A DNA stretch of 43,238 bases from Nodosilinea sp. E11. GTDB lineage: Bacteria > Cyanobacteriota > Cyanobacteriia > Phormidesmidales > Phormidesmidaceae. Made by a program: the position numbers and the translations under genes. The notes under the pieces were generated by a model that had not been told where the DNA came from, ran no database searches, and saw only the letters and a program-made list of their open reading frames with translations. The DNA is taken from assembly GCF_032813545.1 (NCBI RefSeq), contig NZ_CP136516.1:1-43238 (forward strand), in the 5' to 3' direction. This document shows positions 1-8,656 of this stretch, in pieces. Numbering within the stretch: position 1 is the first letter of the stretch; the number at the start of each line of letters is the position of its first letter.

Positions 1-3000
1 ATCCTCTACCGTGAGGCCCTGGGCTAGCTGCGGTTGCCAGGCTCCCTGGTGTCGCTGAAGTCGGAGCAGCTCGCCGCGACCATCCTGAGCCACCAGGGAG
101 AGCGTGTCGGTCGCTTGGCAAAACGACAGCGAGTGGTGTTGGCCTTTGAACTCCCAGGTTTCAGAATCAGTTTGCTTGAACAGGTCATCCCACTCGACTA
201 GCGTCAGAATACCGCTCACCTCCTGCACCAGGCGTTCAGCCCACATCATCTGCTCGGCGTTGGCCCGCTCCCGTTGCTCCCGCTGCTGGCGTCGTCGTTC
301 AAGGCAGCAATCTCGATGAGCAAGGCGAGCGATCGCTCCTGCCCATCGAGATTGCTGCTCACCCGCTGATTTAACGCGTTCAACTGTGTCACCAAGGCTG
401 ATAAGAGTGCCTGCAATTGTCTGGAGCTGTCGCTGCTGCTGCCAGGCTCTAGCCCCTTGAGCAATGCGTTCAAGGTCTGCTGGAGATGGCTGTGTTCGGT
501 GGTCATCTGCCTCAGCACCGGCTCCGATTGGGCCTGGTGGCGCACCAAGGCCTCGATCTGAGAGCGCAGCTGGGCGTTGTCCTGCTGGAGCCCCGCGATC
601 TGCTGCTGGAGTGGTAGCAAAGCCTGCTGCAACGCGCTCACCAGCGCCTCGGCCAAGATCCCTGGCGGCATCTCGATTGCCCACTGCTGAGGGGGCGGTG
701 GCGGGGGTACTTTCCGAGGTCTGGCCATGGGTGTTCACCAAATTAAAGAGCGGGACATAGTCGCTGACGTTCTCCTTGGCTGAGGATCGCTGCGCCTGGC
801 GCAGCAGCTCATCTGGGTCGGCGGTGTAAAGCGAAAGCTGGTACTTGGCCCGCGACACGGCCACATAGAATGACTCCTGGCTGGTGGTGGCATCCATCAG
901 CACCATCACCCGGTCGGCGGTTTTGCCCTGGGCGCTGTAGGTGGTGCTCACCAGGCTGTAATCGACATACTGCAAGCCGTTTAGATCCACCGAGTCATGG
1001 CGGCCATCGGGATAGTAGATCTCGGCCTGCCCTTGGGCATCGATGGCGGACAGGGTAAAGGCCTGCCCGTTACGGATATTTTGCGCTCGGTCGTTGCGTG
1101 TCCAGCGCAGGCGATCGCCCACGGCAACGGGGATCGCCTGGCGGGTATAGACCGTCTTGCTGGGGCAGGCCGTTGGGTCAATTTCAACGGTTTGACCGGC
1201 TTCATCGGCCAGGGTGAGTCGGTTGCGGCGGGAATCGACCTGGATGACTTGGTACGGCTGTTGCTTCACCAGGCCCTGGCGTTTGTAGGACTGGTTCAGG
1301 ATGACAATGTCGCCGCTGGCGTAGTGGGCGGCGTAGCCTGCCTGGGCCTGGGTCATGTCTTTGCGCCGCAAGGAGGCCAGGGTAAAGCCGTCGGAGCCTA
1401 ACTGGTCTTGGGCCTGGAGCCCTGTGCGAATCAGGGCGGTGAGGGCCAGGCGTTCTTGGTTGGTTCCGGCGAGCAGCAGGGTTTGGTCGCGCTCTGTCTC
1501 GCCCTGGGCCAGATAGTCGGTGGCCACCTGCTGGAGGCGGGCCTCCGGCGATTGGATCGTTTGAATCGCGCCCGCTTCGACCAGGGTTTGAAAGGCGGCT
1601 TCTGTCTGGTCAGTGGCTAGCAGGTTAACGGCCTGTTTCAGGGCCGCTGTCTTTTGTCGTCGGGACTCATCGAGAAAGGCAGTTTGAATGCCTCCGGCCT
1701 GCAAGCTCTTAAACGGGTTGCCTGCCTCCACTGCCGAGAGCTGGCGGGTATCGCCCACTAGAATGACGCGAGCCTGCTGCTGTACAGCTAGGCTCAGAAG
1801 CCCGTAGGCATCTTTGGCGGAGAGTAGCCCAGCCTCGTCAATCACCCAGATTGCTCGTTGTTCAGGTGCTGAATCGGGAGCGTACAGCAGGCTGGCCACG
1901 GTGTCGGTTGGTATCCCGGCTTCTTTGCCCAGCACGTTGGCCGCTTCGGCGCTGGGGGCAAACCCTCGCACTGAAAAGCCCTGGGCTTCTGCGCTCTGCT
2001 TAAAGGCCTGCAACACAAAGGTCTTGCCGCTGCCCGGCATGCCCTGCCAGGCCAACATCTGATCGCTGCTGGTCAGGGCCAGGGTGAGCGCTCGCTGCTG
2101 ACCGATGCTCAAGGTTGGCCACTGCGGCAACTGCTCCTGAAGTTCGGCTTCGCTCAGAATTGGTGCCCACTGGTGCTGCCCCTGGTGCATCAGCTCAATG
2201 GTGTCTCGCTCTCGGTGCAGCGCTGCGGTGGTGGTGTATTTGTCTTTCACCCCGTCCACTGACAGCAGTTCGCCCTGGGTTGAGATCGCCTGGTGCAAGA
2301 GCGCAAAGGGCATTTCACCCAGGGCATGTTCTAGGGCGAAGCGTTCTACTTTTCCTCGACGGAAGACTGACTCTCGCTCCGAGGCATGGGCGGTACCTGC
2401 GCGAGCCATCTGGTCTGCCTGATAGCGGGCGGCAGTGGAAAGATCTCGCTCCTGATAGGGCACCTCGGGCAGGGTCAGGTTTTGGTCGCCAATCTGCTGC
2501 TGCCAGGCTGCCATCAGCACCTCGCGGGGCACGGCCTGTTTGCGTTTTCGGGTGCGCAGGGTCGCCTGTTTTTTCTGGCTGGCATGGAGCGGACTGCCCT
2601 GCGTTTCGTCCAGGTTTTGCTGCCACTGCTGGAGATAATCTTTAATTTGGCGGGTGCGAGTTGAGAAGGTGCCGAGCAACGTTTGGCTGTAGTCATGCAG
2701 CTCAAATTGCCCTTTGCCCTGGGGGGCAATCTCGTAGCCCAGCTGCCGCAATTGGTAGGCTAACTCGTTCTGATAAATTTCTCCTAGCAGGATCTGATTG
2801 GCCACAATTTCTTCATTACTGAGGCTGCGCCAGGCTCCATCGTCTGGCAGCTGGGTAGTGTTCATCACCACGCAATGACTGTGCAGCTGCGGGTCGAGTT
2901 CACGGCTACTGTCGTGTTGAAACACCGCCGCGACGATGTTGCCGGTCACCACTCGCTGCCGTCCTTCGGGGGTGCTGATGCGGGTCTGGGCAAAGCGCTT

Positions 3001-3360
3001 TTGCAAGACCTCTAGGGCGGTATCGACGGCCTGGTTATGGGCGGCGATCACTCGCGTATCCCCTTGCACCAATCCGGCTATGGAAACACTCTTGGGGGCT
3101 GAAAAAGTGTAGTCGGTGGCGGCCCGGTGACGGGTAGGATCGATGGCGCGGGCATGAAGGCTTTCACCGTTGGGGGCGGTGCCGTGGAGCAGGGCTTTGA
3201 AGTCTTCTGGCTCAACTTTGCCTTGGAGTCCAAGGGTGTTTGCACCCTGGCCATACCACCGAGCGGTTGAGTGGCCCGCGTCGGTGCCTGCGGTGTAGTA
3301 GTCGTCTTTTTCGTAGTAGGTTTCACCCTGGGCGGCGGAGACCGAGCACATCGATAACAT
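1..3360 (-). CDS. TrwC/TraI-type (MOBF) relaxase-helicase, C-terminus off the left edge
   Basis: This protein nicks one strand at the transfer origin and unwinds it for conjugation. The frame is open for 1120 codons from 3360 to base 1 with no stop. The relaxase domain has tyrosine pairs at Y15/Y16 and Y21/Y22, a DYTFSAPKSVSI block, and the metal-binding histidines H149, H160 and H162 (DPQLHSHCV). A RecD-like helicase follows: Walker A GMPGSGKT at 440-447, Walker B WVIDEAG at 505-511, VGDTRQL, then YSAQGKT and VAVSRAK near 808-835. Residues about 870-1030 are Gly/Ala/Arg-rich and low in complexity. A folded-looking C-terminal region follows. ATG 3360 was chosen because the family usually starts MLS near the tyrosines. 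ATG 3351 is possible and neither has a clear ribosome site. The gene probably ends at 43151 across the window junction. Confidence 0.93.
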   Translation of the reverse strand, partial: MLSMCSVSAAQGETYYEKDDYYTAGTDAGHSTARWYGQGANTLGLQGKVEPEDFKALLHGTAPNGESLHARAIDPTRHRAATDYTFSAPKSVSIAGLVQGDTRVIAAHNQAVDTALEVLQKRFAQTRISTPEGRQRVVTGNIVAAVFQHDSSRELDPQLHSHCVVMNTTQLPDDGAWRSLSNEEIVANQILLGEIYQNELAYQLRQLGYEIAPQGKGQFELHDYSQTLLGTFSTRTRQIKDYLQQWQQNLDETQGSPLHASQKKQATLRTRKRKQAVPREVLMAAWQQQIGDQNLTLPEVPYQERDLSTAARYQADQMARAGTAHASERESVFRRGKVERFALEHALGEMPFALLHQAISTQGELLSVDGVKDKYTTTAALHRERDTIELMHQGQHQWAPILSEAELQEQLPQWPTLSIGQQRALTLALTSSDQMLAWQGMPGSGKTFVLQAFKQSAEAQGFSVRGFAPSAEAANVLGKEAGIPTDTVASLLYAPDSAPEQRAIWVIDEAGLLSAKDAYGLLSLAVQQQARVILVGDTRQLSAVEAGNPFKSLQAGGIQTAFLDESRRQKTAALKQAVNLLATDQTEAAFQTLVEAGAIQTIQSPEARLQQVATDYLAQGETERDQTLLLAGTNQERLALTALIRTGLQAQDQLGSDGFTLASLRRKDMTQAQAGYAAHYASGDIVILNQSYKRQGLVKQQPYQVIQVDSRRNRLTLADEAGQTVEIDPTACPSKTVYTRQAIPVAVGDRLRWTRNDRAQNIRNGQAFTLSAIDAQGQAEIYYPDGRHDSVDLNGLQYVDYSLVSTTYSAQGKTADRVMVLMDATTSQESFYVAVSRAKYQLSLYTADPDELLRQAQRSSAKENVSDYVPLFNLVNTHGQTSESTPATAPSAVGNRDAARDLGRGAGERVAAGFATTPAADRGAPAGQRPAALSDRGLGAPPGPIGAGAEADDHRTQPSPADLERIAQGARAWQQQRQLQTIAGTLISLGDTVERVKSAGEQQSRWAGAIARLAHRDCCLERRRQQREQRERANAEQMMWAERLVQEVSGILTLVEWDDLFKQTDSETWEFKGQHHSLSFCQATDTLSLVAQDGRGELLRLQRHQGAWQPQLAQGLTVED
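246..728 (-). CDS. Nested 160-aa coiled-coil ORF inside the relaxase gene
   Basis: The ORF lies on the same strand as the relaxase in another frame, and covers the part where the relaxase product is low-complexity linker. Its product starts MARPRKV, has a proline run, then about 90 residues rich in Gln/Leu with heptad-like spacing (LLPLQQQIAGLQQDNAQL), and ends Ser/Gly-rich. This looks more protein-like than the relaxase reading of the same bases. Family knowledge: in RSF1010, mobB lies inside mobA in a different frame, so nested mobilization genes have a precedent. No strong ribosome site is visible before ATG 728. It could be a genuine nested accessory protein or a by-product of the GC-rich linker. 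Confidence 0.45.
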   Translation of the reverse strand: MARPRKVPPPPPPQQWAIEMPPGILAEALVSALQQALLPLQQQIAGLQQDNAQLRSQIEALVRHQAQSEPVLRQMTTEHSHLQQTLNALLKGLEPGSSSDSSRQLQALLSALVTQLNALNQRVSSNLDGQERSLALLIEIAALNDDASSGSNGSGPTPSR

Positions 3361-3729
3361 GGAGCGTCTAATCGCTAAACCAATGGGTTGGATAGTAGCC
3401 CTCGAATATCTCCCCCATATTGCAAATCGATTGTTTGGGGTAAAGAATTGTGAGGCAGTCCCTGAACCAAAGCATGGGGGCTGAAATCGCTAAACCGATT
3501 GCCCTGTGGGGTTTAGGAGGGTTTTGCCCCGCCAGGGATGGCGTAGTGTCTGAACGGTTCGGATGCGTAGCCCTCCCAGGGCGTAGCCACCCTCGCGGCT
3601 GGGGCTACTGCGCCATCTAACGCTCGGTGTCGCCCCATAACGCCCAGGGAGGCAGAGGCAGGGAGTCCTGGCGGGGAAAAGCGGTCAATGGCGGTAAGTG
3701 GCGTCACCGAGCTAGTTACAACCCCCAAT
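3361..3729. other. Intergenic region upstream of the relaxase, candidate oriT/promoter area
   Basis: No convincing gene is seen. The segment lies between the relaxase start and the 24-bp repeat array. It holds two copies of AATCGCTAAACC (3370 and 3485); a close relative, AATCGCTAAAAC, recurs at 30078 just after the transfer operon. GCGTAGCC is repeated near 3565-3590. Transfer origins are often found directly upstream of MOBF relaxase genes, so this is the most likely place for oriT, but no nic site can be named. Confidence 0.35.
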
Positions 3730-4255
3730 TTCACGTACCAATTCACTCTCAATTCACTTTTCTAGTTCACCCTCGATTCACCAATCTAGTTCACTTTCGA
3801 TTCACTCTGAGTTCACCTTCCCGATTAACTCTCAGTAAACCTTCCCGATTCACTCTGAGTTCACCCTCCCGATTAACTCTCAGTAAACCTTCCCGATTCA
3901 CTCCCAGTAAACCTTCCCGATTCACTCTGAGTTCACCTTCCTGATTAACTCCCAGTAAACCTTCCCGATTCACTCTGAGTTCACCTTCCCGATTAACTCT
4001 CAGTAAACCTTCCTGATTAACTCCCAGTAAACCTTCCTGATCAACTCTCAGTAAACTTTCCTGATCAACCTGCGTAGACTTTTTCAATCAACTCTCAGTA
4101 GACTTTTTCGATCAACTCTCAGTAGACTTTCCTAATCAACTCTCAGTAGACTTTCCTGATCAACTGCCAGTAAACCTTCCTGATCAACTGCCAGTAAACC
4201 TTCCTGATCAACTGCCAGTAGACTTTTTCGATCAACCTGAGTAGACTTTCCCAGA
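3730..4255. repeat. Tandem 24-bp direct-repeat (iteron/centromere-like) array
   Basis: About 22 head-to-tail units of 24 bp. From 3799 the units are regular, for example GATTCACTCTGAGTTCACC and GATTAACTCTCAGTAAACC, which alternate in the first half. From 4039 the consensus drifts to GATCAACTCTCAGTAGAC. Upstream from 3730 the units are degenerate but keep TTCAC half-sites at alternating 11 and 13 bp spacing. Each unit contains ACTC, often followed by GAGT or CAGT, giving partial dyad symmetry. There are no unique spacers. The array could bind a Rep protein (iterons), a partition protein or a transfer accessory protein. Confidence 0.9.
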
Positions 4256-4590
4256 TTTCCTGGCTACCCCTGACCCTAGCGATCGCCTCAACGTAGCTAC
4301 ACCCACCACAGTCGTGGCGGCTACGAGAGAATTCCCAAGTCAGCCAGAGACGAAAATTCAGCCCCTTAACATTCTCAAGAAGGGCATCAGATTCTCAATA
4401 CGGGTGCCTGGTTTTGCCTAGATTCTCTGAAACCCTTGCTATCCCGACAAACTAGACTTGCTGAAATTAAAAAAAGAGCAAGTCAAAATACCTGGGTTAA
4501 ATTGGATTCAAAGTAGGGGGTATCAAGATGCCGAAGCGCGATCGCACATTGAATATCCCCGCCGTCGGCGATGCCTATCTGACCTTCTCA
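4256..4590. other. Intergenic region between the repeat array and hsdR
   Basis: No established gene. A 35-codon ORF starts at ATG 4529 (MPKRDRTLNIPAVGDAYL) and runs into the end of hsdR on the opposite strand. It may be the remnant of a truncated gene. No terminator hairpin with a T-tract was recognised. Confidence 0.4.
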
Positions 4591-7500
4591 TTACGCGGCG
4601 GCTGTAGCTCGCATTCTGTCCAAGACTGTTAATAGGGAATCTATCTGGCCAGGGTTAAAGATACCGTCGGGGCCTTGGGAGTTGATATCGATGAAGGGGG
4701 ATTCATAGAGATCACCGACCTCAATACTGCCTTGCTGGGTCAGCCGGTCAATGATCAAGTTGATGAACTCAATTTGGTTAGCTGAAGCGGTAGTACCAGC
4801 AAGAAACTCGCCAAAGGCTTGCTTAGCGGCTTCTTGGTCGAGGCCGACGAGGGAACGAATAAATAAGCCTAGCCCCTGGCTTTCTGCTTTAGCGCGTTCC
4901 AGGTGCTCTGGCGTGGCCACACCGGACTCTAGCAGCATACGCTCTAGCTCACTGAGGTCGGTGGGGGTGAGCGGCTCGTTGAAGCGCAGTCTGTGGATGG
5001 TGATGTGATTTTTATGATCGCGCAGGAAGTATCTAGCTTTTTCGCGGAAGCGCTCAAAGTCGTCGCCAGCGTTGCTAAAGACTTCCATCTCAATGATGGT
5101 TTCGTCACCGAGCTCGTCGGTGAAGTCGGTGTAGATTGGTTGCCGCTCTACTTTCTCAATCAGCCGAACCAGCGATCGCAGCTTTCGCCGTACCCGCTCC
5201 AGCATGGGGATGGTGACATCCTGCCACCACAGATCAGTCTGAACCTCCTCAATCAGCTCCATCTGCTCGCCTACCATGGGGACGTTATCGTATTTGGCCA
5301 GGGCGGCGGCGATCGCACGTACCTTCAAGCTCAGCGCTACGAATTTTGGATCGGCCTTCAATCGAGCCAGTTGTAAGCCCAGCAGCAGCAGGTCAAACCG
5401 CTTGGCTTCTTCGTTTTCGGTGGGCAGTTCGGACGGGAGTCCGGCGATGTCGTTGGCGAGTTCTTGGATCTGTTCGGGTTGTAGAGTGTCCCACGCTTTG
5501 GGATCGGCGTAGGTTTCTACCCGTTGGCGCTGGGGGCGAACGATGAAGTTATCCAGGTTCATGGCAGCAACTTCACTGTGGAGCTGGGAGGCGATCGCCC
5601 GTCTCATCTCCCCTTCAGTAGTTGGGTCGAGCCGGGTATCGCCGTAGCTGCCGGGTTGCTCCCCCACACCTGCACCAGATGGGATGCGCTGATCGAGTTC
5701 GCTGAGCAGTTCTAGGCGTTTGGTAAAGAGGCTTTTGCGAAGGGATTTGCTGGGAGCACCGTCGGTGGGTTCTGGGTTTTGGCGAAAGAATTCCAGGTTT
5801 TGGCAGTAGTCGAATAAGTAGAAAAATTCTTTGTCTTGGCCGGGGCCAAATAGCTCAGGCTTGAGGCGAGTACCGCGCCCCAGCATTTGCCAGAATTTGG
5901 TTTTGGAGCGCACCAGCTTGAACAGGACCAGGTTGACGACTTCCGGCACGTCGATGCCGGTGTCGAGCATATCGACGGAAATGGCGATGTGGGGAGATTG
6001 GTCTTTTTGGGAGAACTTGTTGATCAGATCTTGAGCGTACTCGGTTTTATAGGTGACGATGCGGGCAAATTCGCCGTTGTAGTGAGGGTAGTTGGCGTTA
6101 AAGCGCTCGTAGATAAACTTGGCGTGGTCATTGTTTTTGGCAAAGATGATGGTCTTGCCTAGGCGATCGCCCCCTTCGACCTTAAGGCCACGGGTCATCA
6201 GGTGGGCTAGCACTTTGTCTACGGTGTCGGTGTTAAACAGCCACTCGTTAACGGCCCTGGGGTCAACGCTGTCGGGAATATCGCCGTCTTCATTCCATTC
6301 CAGCTCGTCCCAGCGTTCTTTTTCTTCCTCTGACAGCTCATCGTAGTGGATGCCCTGGCGCTGGAACTTGAGGGGCACAGAGACCGCTTTTGGTGGCACC
6401 AGGAAGCGATCGCGCACGGCATCTTCTAGGGTGTACACGTCGGTGGGCACGCGGGTTTCAAGATCAAACAGCTTGTAGGTGTTGAAGTCGATTTCTTCTC
6501 TGGGGGTGGCGGTGAGCCCGACCAAGAAGGAATCGAAGTAGTCAAAAATGGCGCGGTACTTTTGGTAGACCGATCGGTGGGCTTCGTCGATGATCACCAG
6601 GTCAAAGTGGCCGACGCCAAACTTACGCTGGCCATCGCCCACGTTGTTGATTAGCCCCATCATGGTGGGGTAGGTGGAGACGTAGACACGGCCTTCGGCG
6701 TTCTTTTCAGTGACCAAGTTGACGGGGCTAGAGGCGGGCAGAAATTCCTTAAATGCGTTGGCGGCTTGGTTCACCAGCGCCACACGATCGGCTAGAAACA
6801 GCACGCGCTTGGCCCAGTTGCAGCGCATGAGTAGCTCGCAGAGGGCGACCACGGTGCGCGTTTTACCGGCCCCGGTGGCCATGACCAGCAGGGCTTTACG
6901 CTCGTTGTGCTGCTCAAAGGATTCGCAAATGCGACGGATAGCTCGGGTCTGGTAGTAGCGACCGGCAATGTTGTGGTCAATTTCGGCGGTGAGGAGCGAT
7001 CGCTTGGTGCTGCGCCGCTGGACAATCAGCTCCAGTTCGGTCTTTTTGAGAAAGCCCTGCACTTGGCGGGGGGAGTAACTGGTGTCGTCCCACATCCAGT
7101 GCTCATAGCCGTTGGTGTAGAAGATGACGGGGCGTTGCCCAAATTGCTGCTCTAGGCAATCGGCGTAGAGTTGAGCCTGCTGTTGCCCCACTTGGGGGTC
7201 TCGTTTGGTTCGTTTGGCTTCTATCAGGCCTAGGGGTTTGCCGTCGTTGCCCCAGAGCACGTAATCAACAAAGCCGTTGCCAGTAGTGTTGGGCATGCCG
7301 CAAACCGGATATTCCCGATCGCGCCCTTGATCCAGCGGCCAGCCAGATTCTTTGAGCAGCAGGTCAATAAAGTAGTCGCGGGTTTCGGCTTCGGTGTAGT
7401 CGTGGGTATCAGGTTGTGTAGCGTTTTCAGCTTTGGCCTGGGCAACCGCAGCTTGAAGCGCTTCGATTTCGGCTTGGAGGGTGGTGTTGGCGGTGTTGGC

Positions 7501-8019
7501 TTTGGCGAGTTGCTCATCTTTGGCGGCGAGCTGATCGGCTAGTTGTTGCAGCTGGGCCACGGTTTGGGGTGGCACTGGGGAGGTTTTGGGCAGCTGGTTA
7601 GGGTTAAAGGTAGCCTTGGGCGCGGGTTTATCGCTGGGTTTAAGGCCGTAGTTGCGCCCGAGCCAGTAGCAAAAGTGGAAGAGTTCTCTGAGGGATGCGA
7701 TCGCATCTTCGACGCGAATGGCGCGGTTGCTGTGGACGGCGTGGTTGCCGTTGCGGCGAATGATGTCGAGCTTGGTGATGAGGGTCGGGCCGACGAGGCT
7801 TTTGAAGCTGGGCTCAAACAGGTAGGCGCTGAGGTCGGTTTTGTAGGGTTCGCGCAGGCTGCGATCGCACTCAAACAGCCAGGTGACGGCGAGCTCTAGG
7901 GCACGGCGGCTGTAGAAGCACGCGGCACGGGGGTCGGGGTAGACAAAGCCCTCGGCCTTAGCGGCGGCTTCGTAGAGTTGAGGCCACTCGGTTTGGAGAA
8001 ATTGGAAGTGAATGCTCAT
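4591..8019 (-). CDS. hsdR: Type I restriction enzyme R subunit (HsdR)
   Basis: Motor and nuclease subunit of a type I restriction-modification complex. It translocates unmodified DNA using ATP and cleaves it. In order: a DUF4145-like helical N-terminus (about 1-125), an Ala/Gln-rich coiled coil (about 150-200), a PD-(D/E)xK nuclease with D252 and ExK at 267-269 (LIEAKR), then helicase motor domains with Walker A ATGAGKT (381-387), DEAH (478-481), the SAT-like LTATPRE block and a motif VI-like QMLGRGTRL. A C-terminal EcoEI-type domain follows. At 1142 aa it looks full length and all core motifs are intact. ATG 8017-8019 gives the expected N-terminus. It is the last gene of the island, separated from the PIN gene by about 157 bp, so it may have its own promoter. 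Confidence 0.95.
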   Translation of the reverse strand: MSIHFQFLQTEWPQLYEAAAKAEGFVYPDPRAACFYSRRALELAVTWLFECDRSLREPYKTDLSAYLFEPSFKSLVGPTLITKLDIIRRNGNHAVHSNRAIRVEDAIASLRELFHFCYWLGRNYGLKPSDKPAPKATFNPNQLPKTSPVPPQTVAQLQQLADQLAAKDEQLAKANTANTTLQAEIEALQAAVAQAKAENATQPDTHDYTEAETRDYFIDLLLKESGWPLDQGRDREYPVCGMPNTTGNGFVDYVLWGNDGKPLGLIEAKRTKRDPQVGQQQAQLYADCLEQQFGQRPVIFYTNGYEHWMWDDTSYSPRQVQGFLKKTELELIVQRRSTKRSLLTAEIDHNIAGRYYQTRAIRRICESFEQHNERKALLVMATGAGKTRTVVALCELLMRCNWAKRVLFLADRVALVNQAANAFKEFLPASSPVNLVTEKNAEGRVYVSTYPTMMGLINNVGDGQRKFGVGHFDLVIIDEAHRSVYQKYRAIFDYFDSFLVGLTATPREEIDFNTYKLFDLETRVPTDVYTLEDAVRDRFLVPPKAVSVPLKFQRQGIHYDELSEEEKERWDELEWNEDGDIPDSVDPRAVNEWLFNTDTVDKVLAHLMTRGLKVEGGDRLGKTIIFAKNNDHAKFIYERFNANYPHYNGEFARIVTYKTEYAQDLINKFSQKDQSPHIAISVDMLDTGIDVPEVVNLVLFKLVRSKTKFWQMLGRGTRLKPELFGPGQDKEFFYLFDYCQNLEFFRQNPEPTDGAPSKSLRKSLFTKRLELLSELDQRIPSGAGVGEQPGSYGDTRLDPTTEGEMRRAIASQLHSEVAAMNLDNFIVRPQRQRVETYADPKAWDTLQPEQIQELANDIAGLPSELPTENEEAKRFDLLLLGLQLARLKADPKFVALSLKVRAIAAALAKYDNVPMVGEQMELIEEVQTDLWWQDVTIPMLERVRRKLRSLVRLIEKVERQPIYTDFTDELGDETIIEMEVFSNAGDDFERFREKARYFLRDHKNHITIHRLRFNEPLTPTDLSELERMLLESGVATPEHLERAKAESQGLGLFIRSLVGLDQEAAKQAFGEFLAGTTASANQIEFINLIIDRLTQQGSIEVGDLYESPFIDINSQGPDGIFNPGQIDSLLTVLDRMRATAAA

Positions 8020-8176
8020 GGGTGATCTTTGGCCTCAATATCTGCCGCTAGGCAGAGCGTTCCCTAAACGTAGCAAGGCTTTTCAAGATTGGGCAGACGG
8101 GGCTTGAGCTACCCTTACTCTCTTCACGAAAGATCCCTGTTCTCCCCAGTAAATTGGCACAGAACGTTGGGTGAAC

Positions 8177-8656
8177 CTAGGGATTTTGGCGGTAGCTCTG
8201 AAGATCGCTGTCGAGGGACCAGATAAACACTTCGCTCATGGGAAAGCGGGCACAGGCTTTTTCAAATTCCTGAATGATGGTGAGATCGCCGAAGCTGGTG
8301 CCTTCGGGTTTGTCGGGGGCTTTGTTGCGTCCGGCGTAGTCGGGAAATGTGTCAATCCACGACAGAATTTCATCGGTCACTGGAAACACCACGGGTCGCC
8401 AGGGGGCGGCTCCTGAGAATGCGCCCTTAATCGCCAGGACAAACCGCTGAGCCGTTTCACGCCGAAGGTTACCATCGCCATTTTGGGCAATGTGGTTGCC
8501 GGTTTCTAAGATGGTGGCCATGGGCAGCAAAAAGCTACATCCAGCCTCCGCGAACGTCACAAAATCCTTGGTGATCTCTGGTCTGGATTCGTTGCAGTAG
8601 GGGACATCCAGCAGATTCAGGAAGATGCTGGTATCGATCAAACAAACGCTGCTCAT
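8177..8656 (-). CDS. PIN-like domain nuclease, partner of the upstream ATPase
   Basis: A 159-aa protein starting with the PIN signature LIDTSIFLNLLD. Acidic residues fit a PIN active site: D8, E51 (ATILETGNH), D124 (SFGDLTII) and D149/D151 (SLDSDL). PIN domains are metal-dependent RNases or DNases, found in VapC toxins and as effectors beside OLD/ABC ATPases. Its ATG overlaps the stop of the preceding ATPase gene by 4 bp, so the two are translationally coupled. A VapC-type toxin is less likely, because no small antitoxin gene is adjacent and the length and spacing differ from VapC. Confidence 0.72.
   Translation of the reverse strand: MSSVCLIDTSIFLNLLDVPYCNESRPEITKDFVTFAEAGCSFLLPMATILETGNHIAQNGDGNLRRETAQRFVLAIKGAFSGAAPWRPVVFPVTDEILSWIDTFPDYAGRNKAPDKPEGTSFGDLTIIQEFEKACARFPMSEVFIWSLDSDLQSYRQNP

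Noticed and set aside
3791..4087. A 98-codon minus-strand ORF with an eight-residue repeat (RVNREGLL type)
   Set aside because: It is only the translation of the 24-bp DNA repeat, whose length is a multiple of three; no ribosome site and no protein outside the array.
3730..4255. CRISPR array
   Set aside because: Units follow each other directly, without unique spacers, and no cas genes are present.
8177..8656. VapBC toxin-antitoxin pair
   Set aside because: The PIN-like gene follows an ATPase gene with a 4-bp overlap; no small antitoxin gene precedes it.
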